Below are positions 17,268-25,723 of a stretch of 64,000 nt of DNA, one piece after another. The DNA is from an uncultured Pseudodesulfovibrio sp. (lineage in GTDB: Bacteria; Desulfobacterota; Desulfovibrionia; Desulfovibrionales; Desulfovibrionaceae): the NCBI RefSeq assembly GCF_963664965.1, contig NZ_OY761823.1, forward strand, positions 506,001 through 570,000. The letters run 5' to 3'. The translations under genes were made by a program, and so were the position numbers. The stretch's first letter is position 1; every line of letters begins with the position of its first letter. A model generated the notes under the pieces. The model was not told the origin of the DNA. It saw only the letters and a list, made by a program, of their open reading frames with translations, and searched no databases.

Positions 17268-18110
17268 ATGACAACACAAAAAGCAAAACTGCCCATCGGC
17301 ATGTTCGATTCCGGTGTCGGCGGCATGACAGTACTCAAGGCTCTTCGGCAGCGCACCCCCTGTGAAGACGTCATATATCTGGGCGACACGGCCCGACTGC
17401 CTTACGGCACCAAATCCCCGCAGACGATCTCCCGCTACGCCGTCCAGTGTGCCGCAGAGCTGGTCAGGCGGGGCATCAAGCTCCTTGTCGTCGCCTGCAA
17501 CACCGCATCCGCCGTGGCGCTGGCTTCGCTTCGTGAAGCCTACCCCGACATTCCGGTCATCGGCGTGGTCGGACCGGGAGCACGCGCAGCCTGCAACGCC
17601 ACCCAAAACGGCACCATCGCCGTCATTGCCACCGAATCCACCATTGCAGGCGGAGCGTATCAGCACGCCATTCACACCATCGCTCCCGAGACCCGCATCA
17701 TTGGCCACCCCTGCCCCCTCTTCGTCTCCCTTGCCGAAGAAGGATGGGTCGACGGCGACATCCCCGAAGCCGTTGCCGCACGGTATCTTTCACCCATTTT
17801 CAACCCGGCCTCAGGCACGGGAAACCCCGTGGTCCCCGACACGCTGGTCCTTGGCTGCACCCACTTCCCGCTTCTGGCTCCCGCCATCCGCAATGTGGTC
17901 AACTCCAGCACCGTCATCGTTGATTCAGCGGCCACCACGGCAGACACCGTCCACGCGGAACTCGTCCGCCTGAACCTCCAGCGCCCGAAAAACGGCTGCG
18001 GCACAACCGAATACCTCACCACGGACGACGCCGCCCGTTTCGCACGGACCGGCACCCGATTCCTCGGCACACCCATCACGGAACGCGAAGTGGAATTGGT
18101 TGATCTCTAA
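17268..18110 (+). CDS. murI: Glutamate racemase
   Basis: This 280-residue enzyme interconverts L- and D-glutamate for peptidoglycan synthesis. Both catalytic cysteines are present: C77 in VVACNTASA and C197 in LGCTHFPLL. The N-terminal PIGMFDSGVGGMTVLKAL and LGDTARLPYGTKS are typical of MurI, and the length is normal. AAGGAG lies 6-10 bases before the ATG. It is convergent with the HD-GYP-like gene at 18138, with only a 27-base gap between stop codons, and no strong terminator is evident there. Confidence 0.96.
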   Translation: MTTQKAKLPIGMFDSGVGGMTVLKALRQRTPCEDVIYLGDTARLPYGTKSPQTISRYAVQCAAELVRRGIKLLVVACNTASAVALASLREAYPDIPVIGVVGPGARAACNATQNGTIAVIATESTIAGGAYQHAIHTIAPETRIIGHPCPLFVSLAEEGWVDGDIPEAVAARYLSPIFNPASGTGNPVVPDTLVLGCTHFPLLAPAIRNVVNSSTVIVDSAATTADTVHAELVRLNLQRPKNGCGTTEYLTTDDAARFARTGTRFLGTPITEREVELVDL

Positions 18111-18137
18111 AAAATCAATAATTTAAGAAGCCGCTGA

Positions 18138-19205
18138 TCAGTTGGACGGCACGGTCTGAAGAAACCGAACAAGGGTTCGGCAGACGACCTGATCGTATTT
18201 GCGTTCGCTGCACACGAGCTCGGCTGCGGCATTGATCGGCAGCATGGCCTTTTTGCGTGGTCTGGATGTCACCATGGCGCAATAGGAATCGGAAACAGCG
18301 GCAATACGGCCGAGCTGTCCTATCTGGTCACCTGAAAGCTTGTTGGGATACCCGATTCCATTGAGGCGCTCGTGATGCTGGATGACAGGTTCGGTAATCT
18401 CGGGCCGGGTCAGGTTGAGTCTGGCGAGAATCTCAAGCCCCTGCTTCGGATGCTCACACAGCGTGCGCCGTTCCCGCGGAGTAAACTGTCCCTTGGCGAG
18501 CAGCATGGGCGAGACCTTGGTCATGCCGATATCATAAACGAAAAATCCAAGGGCGACGTTTTCAAGAATTTCCATGGATATCGAACCCTTGTTCATTTCC
18601 ATATACACGGCCAATGCAATGAGCGAGGCATTGACATTGTGACGCTCCTCGGAAAGGTCGCAATGAACGTCATGCACGACTTTGGACATGCGGCGGGTGT
18701 CTTCGATGAGGTACACACACAGTGAACCGATGGCGGTTCTCAGGCTCTCCAGCTCTTCCGGCATGGGGTGGGTGAAAAAGGCGGCCTGCCGCCGACCCAG
18801 TTCACAGATGAAGACTCCGGCCTTTTCATCCCAGGTAAGGTTCGGATCATCCAGAGCGGCATTCAGGTCGCAGGCCACGCATTCGGTGTAGGCGTCGATC
18901 TGGCGGCGGGAAAAGAAAAGCAATCCCTGTTCGCTCAGCTCACGGACCTGCTTGCGCTGTTCACGCCCGACCTCGCGGCTGCGTCTGTAAACCGGCGACA
19001 GGACACGAATCTTCTCTTTCCACTGAAAAAGATCGACCGGGTATTGCCTACGCGGAAAACAGTTCAGGATATTCGGATCTACCTGATTGTACTCTTCGGT
19101 ATTCAGGCCTTCGGAACAATCAATTTCCCGAATGCCCAGAACGTTTCGCTTGATCGCCATATGTGCATGAATCCTTGCAGTCCCTTCAATGGGAACCATC
19201 TCCAT
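18138..19205 (-). CDS. Degenerate HD-GYP-like protein
   Basis: This 355-residue protein has an unrecognised N-terminal half with a CxxC (TECVACDLN) and a C-terminal HD-GYP-like domain (about 175-350). The HHExxxGxGYP element is intact (HHERLNGIGYP), as are EHPKQGLEILARL and IAAVSDSYCAMV. The HD doublet, however, reads YD in FFVYDIGMTKVSP, losing the metal-binding histidine, and the distal part is shortened. It therefore looks like a cyclic-di-GMP-binding or regulatory variant rather than a hydrolase, which is inference. It lies 33 bases downstream of the small membrane gene at 19239 on the same strand. Confidence 0.75.
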   Translation of the reverse strand: MEMVPIEGTARIHAHMAIKRNVLGIREIDCSEGLNTEEYNQVDPNILNCFPRRQYPVDLFQWKEKIRVLSPVYRRSREVGREQRKQVRELSEQGLLFFSRRQIDAYTECVACDLNAALDDPNLTWDEKAGVFICELGRRQAAFFTHPMPEELESLRTAIGSLCVYLIEDTRRMSKVVHDVHCDLSEERHNVNASLIALAVYMEMNKGSISMEILENVALGFFVYDIGMTKVSPMLLAKGQFTPRERRTLCEHPKQGLEILARLNLTRPEITEPVIQHHERLNGIGYPNKLSGDQIGQLGRIAAVSDSYCAMVTSRPRKKAMLPINAAAELVCSERKYDQVVCRTLVRFLQTVPSN

Positions 19206-19238
19206 ATACCGGATTCACTATCAAGTCGAGTATGGCAG

Positions 19239-19463
19239 TCAATTAAGGACCACATACAGTGCGGCAAAGCACCACAACAGCCCGCAAAGAAGAGAAGCAG
19301 CCGGAATCATCCACCATTTGAGCTGAATGGCCCTGCCGCGGAAGGCAAACGCCCCGCAGCATGAAAACAGGCTGAGAATCATCTGCACAAGAACGCCGGA
19401 CACGGCGAGCGCAGGCAAGGCAAGAAGCCAGAAAACAGGGGAAGATATCCAGTCGGCCTTCAC
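19239..19463 (-). CDS. Small two-helix membrane protein, unknown
   Basis: This 74-residue ORF has two hydrophobic stretches (PVFWLLALPALAVSGVLVQM, about 9-28, and WWMIPAASLLCGLLWCFAAL, about 50-69) separated by a basic loop. Its ATG lies 6 bases after the stop codon of the diadenylate-cyclase-domain gene, so the two are probably coupled. No family is recognised. Its tight linkage suggests it works with, or anchors, the upstream protein, but this is inference. Confidence 0.5.
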   Translation of the reverse strand: MKADWISSPVFWLLALPALAVSGVLVQMILSLFSCCGAFAFRGRAIQLKWWMIPAASLLCGLLWCFAALYVVLN

Positions 19464-19469
19464 GGGCGA

Positions 19470-20897
19470 TCAACTCATGATCCATTCGGCAAGCAACGGA
19501 GGTCGGGACAGGCCGCCGATCTGATCGAAATGGCACAGCGCCGTCAGTTCCACCCCGTTTTTGATGATCGAAATGGGACGATCTGACGAAACCACGATCA
19601 CCACGATATCCTCATGCTCGGCAGTAAACCTGAGCGCGGAATTGAAACGCGCCCCGCGGGCACGGTTTTCACCCGGCACAGAGCGGCCGTCCATAAGACA
19701 TCCGAACCCGTAGAGTTTGATGCCCCGCGCGTCCAGATGCAAGGCTCCGTCCAGTTTCGCCAGTGAACAGGCAAGCTTGAGCTGACTGCTTTCCTGAAGA
19801 TCGAGCGGTTCCTCGAAGTGCTGTCCGGACATGGTCAGCAACTCTTCGGCAGTGTCGATAACCAGAGTGCAGCCATGCTTGCGGTCACGCACCCGATTCA
19901 CCATGAGCGAGACGATCTGCAACAGCGAATGCTGGCTTTCCAGACTCATACCGGTCTCAAGCAGTTGTTCCTCAAGCTGCACGAGGTTGGCCCGGAGATT
20001 CGAGGAATGGAAACTGCCGTCATGAAAACTGCACACCAGATCATCCTTGAGCCGCAGAAATCCGCGGGTACCGCTGAACTGCGCCGACAGATACGACCCC
20101 GGCATGGGACCGATGGCAATGCCGAGCACCCGCTGTCCGTCGGACACCAATACGCGCCCGGTCTCCTCCACTGCCTGCAACAGTTTGCGCACATGCTTGA
20201 TATCCACAAGCCGGGGCTGCTCCATGGCCGGGAATCGACAGATGAAGCGCACCTGATCCAGCTGGCTCGGTTCCACCACGACGACACGGCCTCGCGGCCA
20301 TGCCCCTTCCTCCTGCGTTCCGGAAACACCGAGAACCGCATCAAGGAACGGATAGACCCGAATCTGCGTATCCAGCCAGCCCTGTCGGCTGCGCTCGTCA
20401 ACAATATAGTCGCGAACCGCGTGGGTTGCACAATGCTGAAGCATGAACCCTGCGGTATCGAGATTCATCACATCCCGTGTATCGAAATTCTGTGACAGCA
20501 TACCCGCGGCATACTCCAGCCACCGCTTGGTGGGACCGACCGAACACATGTCCGGGTGTTCCTCGGTGAACCACATCTGGTAACACATGGACTTGGACCG
20601 TGCGCCAAGTGAGATGGTTCCTGACAGATCCACAGTCGGCTCGCCACGCTCTATCAGATGCATGCGGGAACCGCAGGCCGCGCTTTCCCGCCACTTATTC
20701 GAATAAAGGTAAAAGTCGCGCAGTTTCGGTTCGTGCCCCCTCAGAAGGTCCTGAGGATCACAGATACGCGGCGGCGAATCCGGGGTGACCGCATAAATCA
20801 GGGCGGCCCTGCTGGGGTGGGAAAAATGGGACAATCCGTCACGGAGACCGTCCATTATATGAAAAATACAAATATTCTCGAAAGATGTCTCGCCCAT
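19470..20897 (-). CDS. Diadenylate-cyclase (DisA_N) domain protein with altered catalytic motif
   Basis: This 475-residue soluble protein ends in a DAC/DisA_N domain (about 370-455). The DGA motif is present (KLDGALHLD, D383) and the core strand pattern DIVVIVVSSDRPISII fits. The second catalytic motif, normally GTRHxxAL, reads GARFNSAL (415-422): the histidine is F418. Activity in making cyclic di-AMP is therefore uncertain. Upstream, VRKLLQAVEETGRVLVSDG (about 253-271) resembles sensor regions found in front of DAC domains; the first 240 residues are not recognised. The ATG at 20897 is chosen for its GGAG site; the longer frame to 21125 would overlap the Usp gene. Confidence 0.8.
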   Translation of the reverse strand: MGETSFENICIFHIMDGLRDGLSHFSHPSRAALIYAVTPDSPPRICDPQDLLRGHEPKLRDFYLYSNKWRESAACGSRMHLIERGEPTVDLSGTISLGARSKSMCYQMWFTEEHPDMCSVGPTKRWLEYAAGMLSQNFDTRDVMNLDTAGFMLQHCATHAVRDYIVDERSRQGWLDTQIRVYPFLDAVLGVSGTQEEGAWPRGRVVVVEPSQLDQVRFICRFPAMEQPRLVDIKHVRKLLQAVEETGRVLVSDGQRVLGIAIGPMPGSYLSAQFSGTRGFLRLKDDLVCSFHDGSFHSSNLRANLVQLEEQLLETGMSLESQHSLLQIVSLMVNRVRDRKHGCTLVIDTAEELLTMSGQHFEEPLDLQESSQLKLACSLAKLDGALHLDARGIKLYGFGCLMDGRSVPGENRARGARFNSALRFTAEHEDIVVIVVSSDRPISIIKNGVELTALCHFDQIGGLSRPPLLAEWIMS

Positions 20898-21049
20898 AAC
20901 TGCTCCAGGCCTTATCCACAGGTTCCGATTGAGGTCTGACCTTAGGCTTACGCCGAAAAATGGAAAAAAGTCCAGATGTCTGGTCAGATAAGACCGGCTG
21001 GCCAGAAATTGCCTGTCAGCGGGATATCCCCCGCAACACGAATACAGCC

Positions 21050-21985
21050 CTACTTCACTATCAGGACCGAATTCCGGGCCTTTGCCGCGACTTCGTGAGC
21101 CACGCTGAACGCCTTGGCAAACCACGGTTTTTCCGATTCGGCCATGACGATAAGTGAAAACTCCTCACCGGTTTCCGCGATGACTTCAGCGGGCACCCCC
21201 ACCCTGACAACGCATCCCTGCGGTTCAATGCCTGCATCACGAAATGCGGTAGCCGCATGGGCTACGGCAGCCGCTGCTTCCTGACGCTGTTCTTCGCTCT
21301 CGGCCACGGAAAGGATGGTCACGGAACATTGGCAGGCGTGGGCATAGCGAATCGCTCTGGGGATCATTTCACGCGAACGATCGGTATCCTGCACACACAC
21401 GAGATGCCCGTGTCCGGGCTCCAGTTGCCGCGCGACAATCACGGACCGGCTCGTGTGCGAAGCAATTCTCAGAGCCAGAGACTTGGGAGTCAGCAACTTC
21501 TTGAAGCCCGAGGCAGGGTCCTCGGAACCGCCCACAATCACGATATCGGCACCCAAACGCTCGGCCTCGTCCACAACAGCGGAGGTCACGTCCGACGAGA
21601 TTCGCAGACGCAGGGAGATGGTTCCGCCGCAGGGATTGTAATACTTGCGAACATACTCTCCCGCCGGGTCGCCGGAAATCTCGCGATGTTGCCATGCGTC
21701 CGCTGACTCCTTCGATATTTCACCCAGTTCAAGAAGAATATCCCGCGCGGTACGCAGATGGCGCATGCCCGGAAGCTCAAGCCCCCAATCCAGAAGATTT
21801 TCGCGGGCCACACGCACTTCCATGCCGCCCGATTTCAGGCCGCTGTCCAGAGGACGGACATACAGCAATGCGATGTCGGCACAGCTCTGCTGGCTCAACC
21901 GGGCCGCGAACTTGATCCCGGCATACGCCTCAGGACCGCCGCCGATGCAGATAAGTATACGAAGCCGTGTATTTTCTTCTTTCAT
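21050..21985 (-). CDS. Tandem universal stress protein (UspA family)
   Basis: This 311-residue cytoplasmic protein consists of two Usp domains. The first half (about 8-168) ends with GADIVIVGGSEDPASGFKKLLTPKSLALRIASHTSRSVIVAR, a Gx2Gx9G(S/T)-type region. The second half (about 170-311) has a weaker version, EEFSLIVMAESEKPWFAKAFSVAHEVAAKARNSVLIV, where the glycine-rich ATP motif is lost. So the first domain may bind ATP and the second probably not. The start is 9 bases after the DASS transporter stop, so they are coupled. A 152-base gap separates it from the DAC-domain gene. Confidence 0.85.
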   Translation of the reverse strand: MKEENTRLRILICIGGGPEAYAGIKFAARLSQQSCADIALLYVRPLDSGLKSGGMEVRVARENLLDWGLELPGMRHLRTARDILLELGEISKESADAWQHREISGDPAGEYVRKYYNPCGGTISLRLRISSDVTSAVVDEAERLGADIVIVGGSEDPASGFKKLLTPKSLALRIASHTSRSVIVARQLEPGHGHLVCVQDTDRSREMIPRAIRYAHACQCSVTILSVAESEEQRQEAAAAVAHAATAFRDAGIEPQGCVVRVGVPAEVIAETGEEFSLIVMAESEKPWFAKAFSVAHEVAAKARNSVLIVK

Positions 21986-21994
21986 GACAACTCC

Positions 21995-23425
21995 TTACAA
22001 TCCCACCAGAGGCCAGTACAGTTTTGAAGCGAGCAACAGCACGGCAAAAGACATGATCGCCATGCGCCATCCGACCTTCATGAAGTCGGACGGTCTCAGA
22101 AAACCGGAAGAATAGACTATGGTCGAGGCCGGGGTGCCGATGACCGTAAAGTACGCGAAAGCGCTCGAAATAGCCGTCACCATGCCCACTGCCAGCGGAT
22201 TCGTTTCGGAGCCGACCGCAATGGACAGCACGATGGGGCCAAGCACGGCCACGGCCGCGCCGTTGCTCATGGTGTTGGTGATGAACGTAGTCAGCACCAT
22301 GACCGCGCCGAGCAGCCCGAGGCCGCTGTCCAGCCCGATGGGGGCGAGCATATCCATGAACAGTCCGGCGACCCATGCCGCCGCCCCGGTATCGCGCATC
22401 TGCACACCCAGCGAAATGGCCGCGGCATACAACAGCACCACGCCCCAGTTCACGCCGGAATTGAGGTCCTCCCAACCCACCAGGCCGGTCACGAGAAACA
22501 GCGCAGCACCGAGAATGGCAATGGTCCCCATGCCCACCTGCGATGAGAAACCGACCCAGCCCACCAGTGTCAGCAGAAAAAGGGACATGGCCAGATAATG
22601 CCGTCCCTGCAAAGCGCCCTCATCCCCCACCTGCGCCTTGAGCTTTTGCACGGCTGGCCCGAGATCGCAAAGATCCGTCTTGAACGTGGCCCGCAATATG
22701 AAATGCATGAGCGGCAGTTGGATAAGAAAGATGGGATATGCGTACACCATCCACTTGAAATAGCTGAGTTTGTACTCATATGAAGCAGGATCGTCCGGGG
22801 CATAGAAAAAGTCACGCAGGTAATCCACCATGATCGCATTTCGCGCACCGCCTGACGGTGTACCGATGCCCGCCATGGCACACGCATAGGATATGGAAAA
22901 CAGCAGCAGAACGGCCAGCGCCCGCTGTCGGCGCAGATCGTCCGTTGCCAGTTGAATCAGCGACAGCGCCACCGGCAGCATCATGGCCGCCACGGTATGC
23001 TCACCGATGAACGACGCGAGTATGCCGGAGAAAACTGAAATACCGAACGCAATACGATATGTATTCGATCCCGTCACCCCGATGATCAGCAGTGCCAGAC
23101 GTTTGTCGAGTTTCTGCTTTACCAGGGCCACAGCCAGCATCAGCGATCCCATGATGAACAGGACCGAATCCTTCATCAGCGACTTGGCCACCAGTGACGA
23201 ATCCAGTCCCAGCAGGAACACCTGCCCCAATATTATCAGCAGCGCCACCGATGGCAGCGGGATGGGTTCCGTCACGAACAGCATGGTCGCGCCCACGGTC
23301 ATGACGAGCACCCGCCAGCCGCCAGGAGACAGTCCATCCGGCACAGGCAGCATCAGCATGACGGCCTGAACGGCAAGGGTTATGAGAAACCATCGTTTTT
23401 CGCGAAGATAATGGATCACAGGCAT
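21995..23425 (-). CDS. DASS/SLC13-family anion transporter
   Basis: This 476-residue inner-membrane transporter belongs to the divalent anion:Na+ symporter (SLC13/DASS) family, which moves sulfate, dicarboxylates or similar anions. About 11-12 hydrophobic segments are present. Family marks are ITNTMSNGAAVAVLGPIV (an SNT-like motif, second half), the matching first-half GEHTVAAMMLPVALSLI and GIGTPSGGARNAI, and the C-terminal VIGTPASTIVYSSGFLRPSDFMKVGW. The first ATG in frame is at 23425; a TTG at 23455 is a weaker alternative. A Usp gene follows in the same operon. In a sulfate reducer sulfate is a reasonable substrate, but this is not shown by sequence. Confidence 0.9.
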   Translation of the reverse strand: MPVIHYLREKRWFLITLAVQAVMLMLPVPDGLSPGGWRVLVMTVGATMLFVTEPIPLPSVALLIILGQVFLLGLDSSLVAKSLMKDSVLFIMGSLMLAVALVKQKLDKRLALLIIGVTGSNTYRIAFGISVFSGILASFIGEHTVAAMMLPVALSLIQLATDDLRRQRALAVLLLFSISYACAMAGIGTPSGGARNAIMVDYLRDFFYAPDDPASYEYKLSYFKWMVYAYPIFLIQLPLMHFILRATFKTDLCDLGPAVQKLKAQVGDEGALQGRHYLAMSLFLLTLVGWVGFSSQVGMGTIAILGAALFLVTGLVGWEDLNSGVNWGVVLLYAAAISLGVQMRDTGAAAWVAGLFMDMLAPIGLDSGLGLLGAVMVLTTFITNTMSNGAAVAVLGPIVLSIAVGSETNPLAVGMVTAISSAFAYFTVIGTPASTIVYSSGFLRPSDFMKVGWRMAIMSFAVLLLASKLYWPLVGL

Positions 23426-23518
23426 ACCATACACGGCATTTGGGGGGTGTGCCAATTAAATTGAGAAAGAGAAGAAAAGCAGAAGACGAAAGGCAAAAAC
23501 AAAGGAAAAAGAGGAAAG

Positions 23519-24158
23519 GCTGAAATCCAGTCGCTGACGCTCCCTCCATGTCCTGCGCGGACGGCGGTACTTTCTTGGCTGGGGCCCAAGAAAGTACCAA
23601 AGAAACCCCCGATCCCTTGATTTACCCGCCAAGTCCTCACAGCCTAAGAATCTGATCTGATCGGGGCGGCTCCACATCGTGAAAAGCGCAGGCCCTGCCA
23701 TTCCGGTCAGTACGGGATTATGTCGATTCATACGAGTTCCGTCACCAAAGCCGCCTTCCCCGATCAGTCAGCTTCTAAGGCTTATGAGGTTTAATTGGCT
23801 CGTCGGGGAACTTCGGTTGTTAAGGGAGCGAAAGGCAAGTGCGGCAACGAAAATTCACCTATTGTTTCCCTGCTTGCCTTTTATTCTCACTTCCACACGA
23901 AGACCGGCACTAGCCCTTAGCTTCGAAGCCTATAAGCTGACAAAACGTGGCCGCGGCTCTATCGAATCCGGAGCCGTCCCCGGCGACTGGATTCGGGAGC
24001 GGCCCGGTTTGATCAGATTCTTGGTTTCGAAGCTACTAGGCGGTGAAGCTCAGACCAAAAGCAGTTTCTTTCGTTCTTTCTTTTCTACTTTGGAAAAAGA
24101 AAGAACCCCGCCGGGAGGGCTCTTACAGCTTGGAGGAGCGGTAGCGACGGCTCTCTGC
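23519..24158. repeat. Non-coding element unit A with imperfect inverted ends
   Basis: This 640-bp unit is about 90% identical by eye to unit B (24192-24828). Its first 32 bases (23519-23550) are the imperfect reverse complement of its last 30 (24129-24158). It contains a strong hairpin, GGTACTTTCTTGG (23566-23578) with CCAAGAAAGTACC (23586-23598), and an internal inverted repeat built on GAAAGGCAAG and CTTGCCTTT. No convincing ORF is present; open frames across it are low-complexity or Lys/Arg-rich and start inside structure. It may be a non-autonomous mobile element or a structured-RNA repeat. Confidence 0.6.
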
Positions 24159-24191
24159 CTTTGATTCTTCAAAGACAGAGAAAGACGAAAG

Positions 24192-24828
24192 GCAGAAATC
24201 CAGTCGCTCGCGCTCCCTCCATGTCCTACGCGGACGGCGGTACTTTCTTGGCTGAGCCGCCCCAAGAAAGTACCAAAGAAACGCGGCTTTCGCTTGATTT
24301 ACCCGCCAAGTCCTCACCGCCGAGAATCTGATCTGATCGGGGCGGCTCCACTCCATGAAAAGCGTAGGCCCTGCCATTCCGTTGGGTACGGGATTATGTC
24401 GATTTATACGGGTTCCGCCACTAAAGCCGCCTTCCCCGATCAGTCAGCTTCTAAGGCTTGTGAGGTTTAATTGGCTAGTCGGGGTACTTCAGTTGTTAAG
24501 GGAGCGAAAGGCAAGTGCGGCAACGAAAATTCACCTATTGTTTTCCTGCTTGCCTTTCATTCATATTACCACTCAACGGCCTAACTTAGCCCTTATCTTC
24601 GAAGCCTAGAAGCTGACAAAACGTGGCCGCGGCTCTATCGAATCCCGGAGCCGTCCCCGGCGACTGGATTCGGGAGCGGCCCGGTTTGATCAGATTCTTG
24701 GCTTCGAAGATACTAGGCGGTGAAGCTCAGACCAAAAGCAGTTTCTTTCGTTCTTTCTTTTCTGCTTTGGAAAAAGAAAGAACCCCGCCGGGAGGGCATG
24801 GAAGGAGCGAAAGCGACTGGATTTCTGC
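24192..24828. repeat. Non-coding element unit B with near-perfect 32-bp inverted ends
   Basis: This is the second tandem copy. Bases 24192-24223 match the reverse complement of 24797-24828 with about three mismatches in 32. The hairpin GGTACTTTCTTGG (24239-24251) with CCAAGAAAGTACC (24262-24274) and the GAAAGGCAAG/CTTGCCTTTC inverted repeat are conserved with unit A. Both units share the segment GAAAGAACCCCGCCGGGAGGG before the right end. Only 33 bases separate the two units. The Rhs remnant begins about 45 bases after the right end. Confidence 0.6.
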
Positions 24829-24872
24829 ATTTTGCCTTTCCTGCCTTTTCCGAAAAAAGTTTATCATTCATA

Positions 24873-25040
24873 CACTATCAGGTCGGCAGCCTCCGCGTTG
24901 TTGCCGACACGAGCGGCAACGTGATAAAGGCTATCCAGTACGACCCGTTCGGCGGCATCATCGAAGACAGCAATCCCGACTTCAAAATCCCCCTCGGCTT
25001 CGCAAGCGGCCTGCACGACCACGATCTGGGATTCGTCAGG
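24873..25040 (+). pseudogene. Rhs core-domain remnant
   Basis: About 56 codons read as the end of an Rhs/YD-repeat core: HYQVGSLRVVADTSGNVIK, YDPFGGIIEDSNPDFKIP, then GFASGLHDHDLGFVR. In intact Rhs proteins this is followed by a FGxRDYDPxxGRW motif and a variable toxin tip; here similarity stops at 25040 and no upstream YD repeats exist, only the non-coding unit B. It has no start codon or ribosome binding site of its own. It is a fragment left by deletion or recombination of an rhs gene. The 200 bases that follow, up to 25240, hold no clear gene. Confidence 0.75.
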
Positions 25041-25240
25041 TGTGAGTTCCAAAATCACTTACGCAGAACCGCACCAGATCCGGCAAGTATCTCCCATACA
25101 TCTCGCTAATATTACACGCAAAAGCCCTCACTCCCCTTTTCCGCTCCTCCCATCCCTTCCCAATCGCCGTGTGATGGGGTATTTCCTGAAAAAGGATAAC
25201 CCTCAATTCGACATGAACGAAGCAAACTAAGGAGTTTCCC

Positions 25241-25720
25241 TTGAAACGGACGATATCGGCCCTGTGTAGGAATGAACCGGGCGTTTTGGCGCGCATGGCA
25301 ACGGAGTGCGGAAAATATGATGCGAACATCCTGTCGCTGGCGGCAGGCGAGACCGAAAATCCGGAAGTGTCCCGGATCGTGCTGTGCCTTGACGGGGAAA
25401 ACGGCGCAATCGACGAGGTTGAGAAATACCTGCACACCATCGACGGCGTGATTTCGGTGGACGACCTGTCGCGCAAGGATTTCGTGGACCGTGAACTGGT
25501 CATGATCAAGGTCGCCATGGATGTGGAACAGACCGGGCAGTTGATGCAAATTTTCGAAGTATTCCGGGCCAATGTCGTGGGCATGGGACAGGAAACCATC
25601 ACCGTGGAACTGTCCGGCGATCAGGAACGCGTGGACGGCCTGATTCAGATGCTGGTGCCCTACGGCATCAAATCCATGTGCCGTTCCGGCATGATCGCAC
25701 TCAAGCGCGGGGATGAATAA
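25241..25720 (+). CDS. Acetolactate synthase small-subunit-like ACT protein
   Basis: This 159-residue protein has the layout of IlvN/IlvH: an N-terminal ACT domain (RTISALCRNEPGVLARMATE, about 3-22), VSRIVLCLDGENGAIDEVEKYLH, DLSRKDFVDRELVMIKV, and a C-terminal domain ending in IKSMCRSGMIALKRG. It starts at TTG 25241, 8 bases after AAGGAG. IlvN binds valine and controls acetolactate synthase. No large subunit gene (ilvB) is adjacent; instead phosphate butyryltransferase follows 3 bases after the stop. It may be a stand-alone ACT regulator for acyl-phosphate metabolism rather than the IlvN of the cell, which is inference. Confidence 0.8.
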   Translation: MKRTISALCRNEPGVLARMATECGKYDANILSLAAGETENPEVSRIVLCLDGENGAIDEVEKYLHTIDGVISVDDLSRKDFVDRELVMIKVAMDVEQTGQLMQIFEVFRANVVGMGQETITVELSGDQERVDGLIQMLVPYGIKSMCRSGMIALKRGDE

Positions 25721-25723
25721 GGC

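Noticed and set aside
20912..20920. Perfect DnaA box TTATCCACA in front of the DAC-domain gene
   Set aside because: A single 9-mer is expected by chance in a genome of this size, and no other box lies nearby, so it is not called as a regulatory site.
20898..21125. N-terminal extension of the DAC-domain protein
   Set aside because: It overlaps the Usp gene, lacks a ribosome binding site, and has a composition unlike the rest.
23001..23640. Minus-strand ORFs overlapping the transporter start and unit A
   Set aside because: They overlap the well-supported transporter gene in another frame and consist of low-complexity sequence from the repeat.
24720..25109. Open frame across the end of unit B and the Rhs fragment
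   Set aside because: Only 56 codons near its end resemble a protein family; the rest translates the repeat, so it is treated as a remnant, not a gene.
25173..25228. Short leader peptide in front of the ACT-domain gene
   Set aside because: An ATG-started frame ends in the ribosome binding site of the next gene, but it has no branched-chain codon run or terminator-antiterminator structure.
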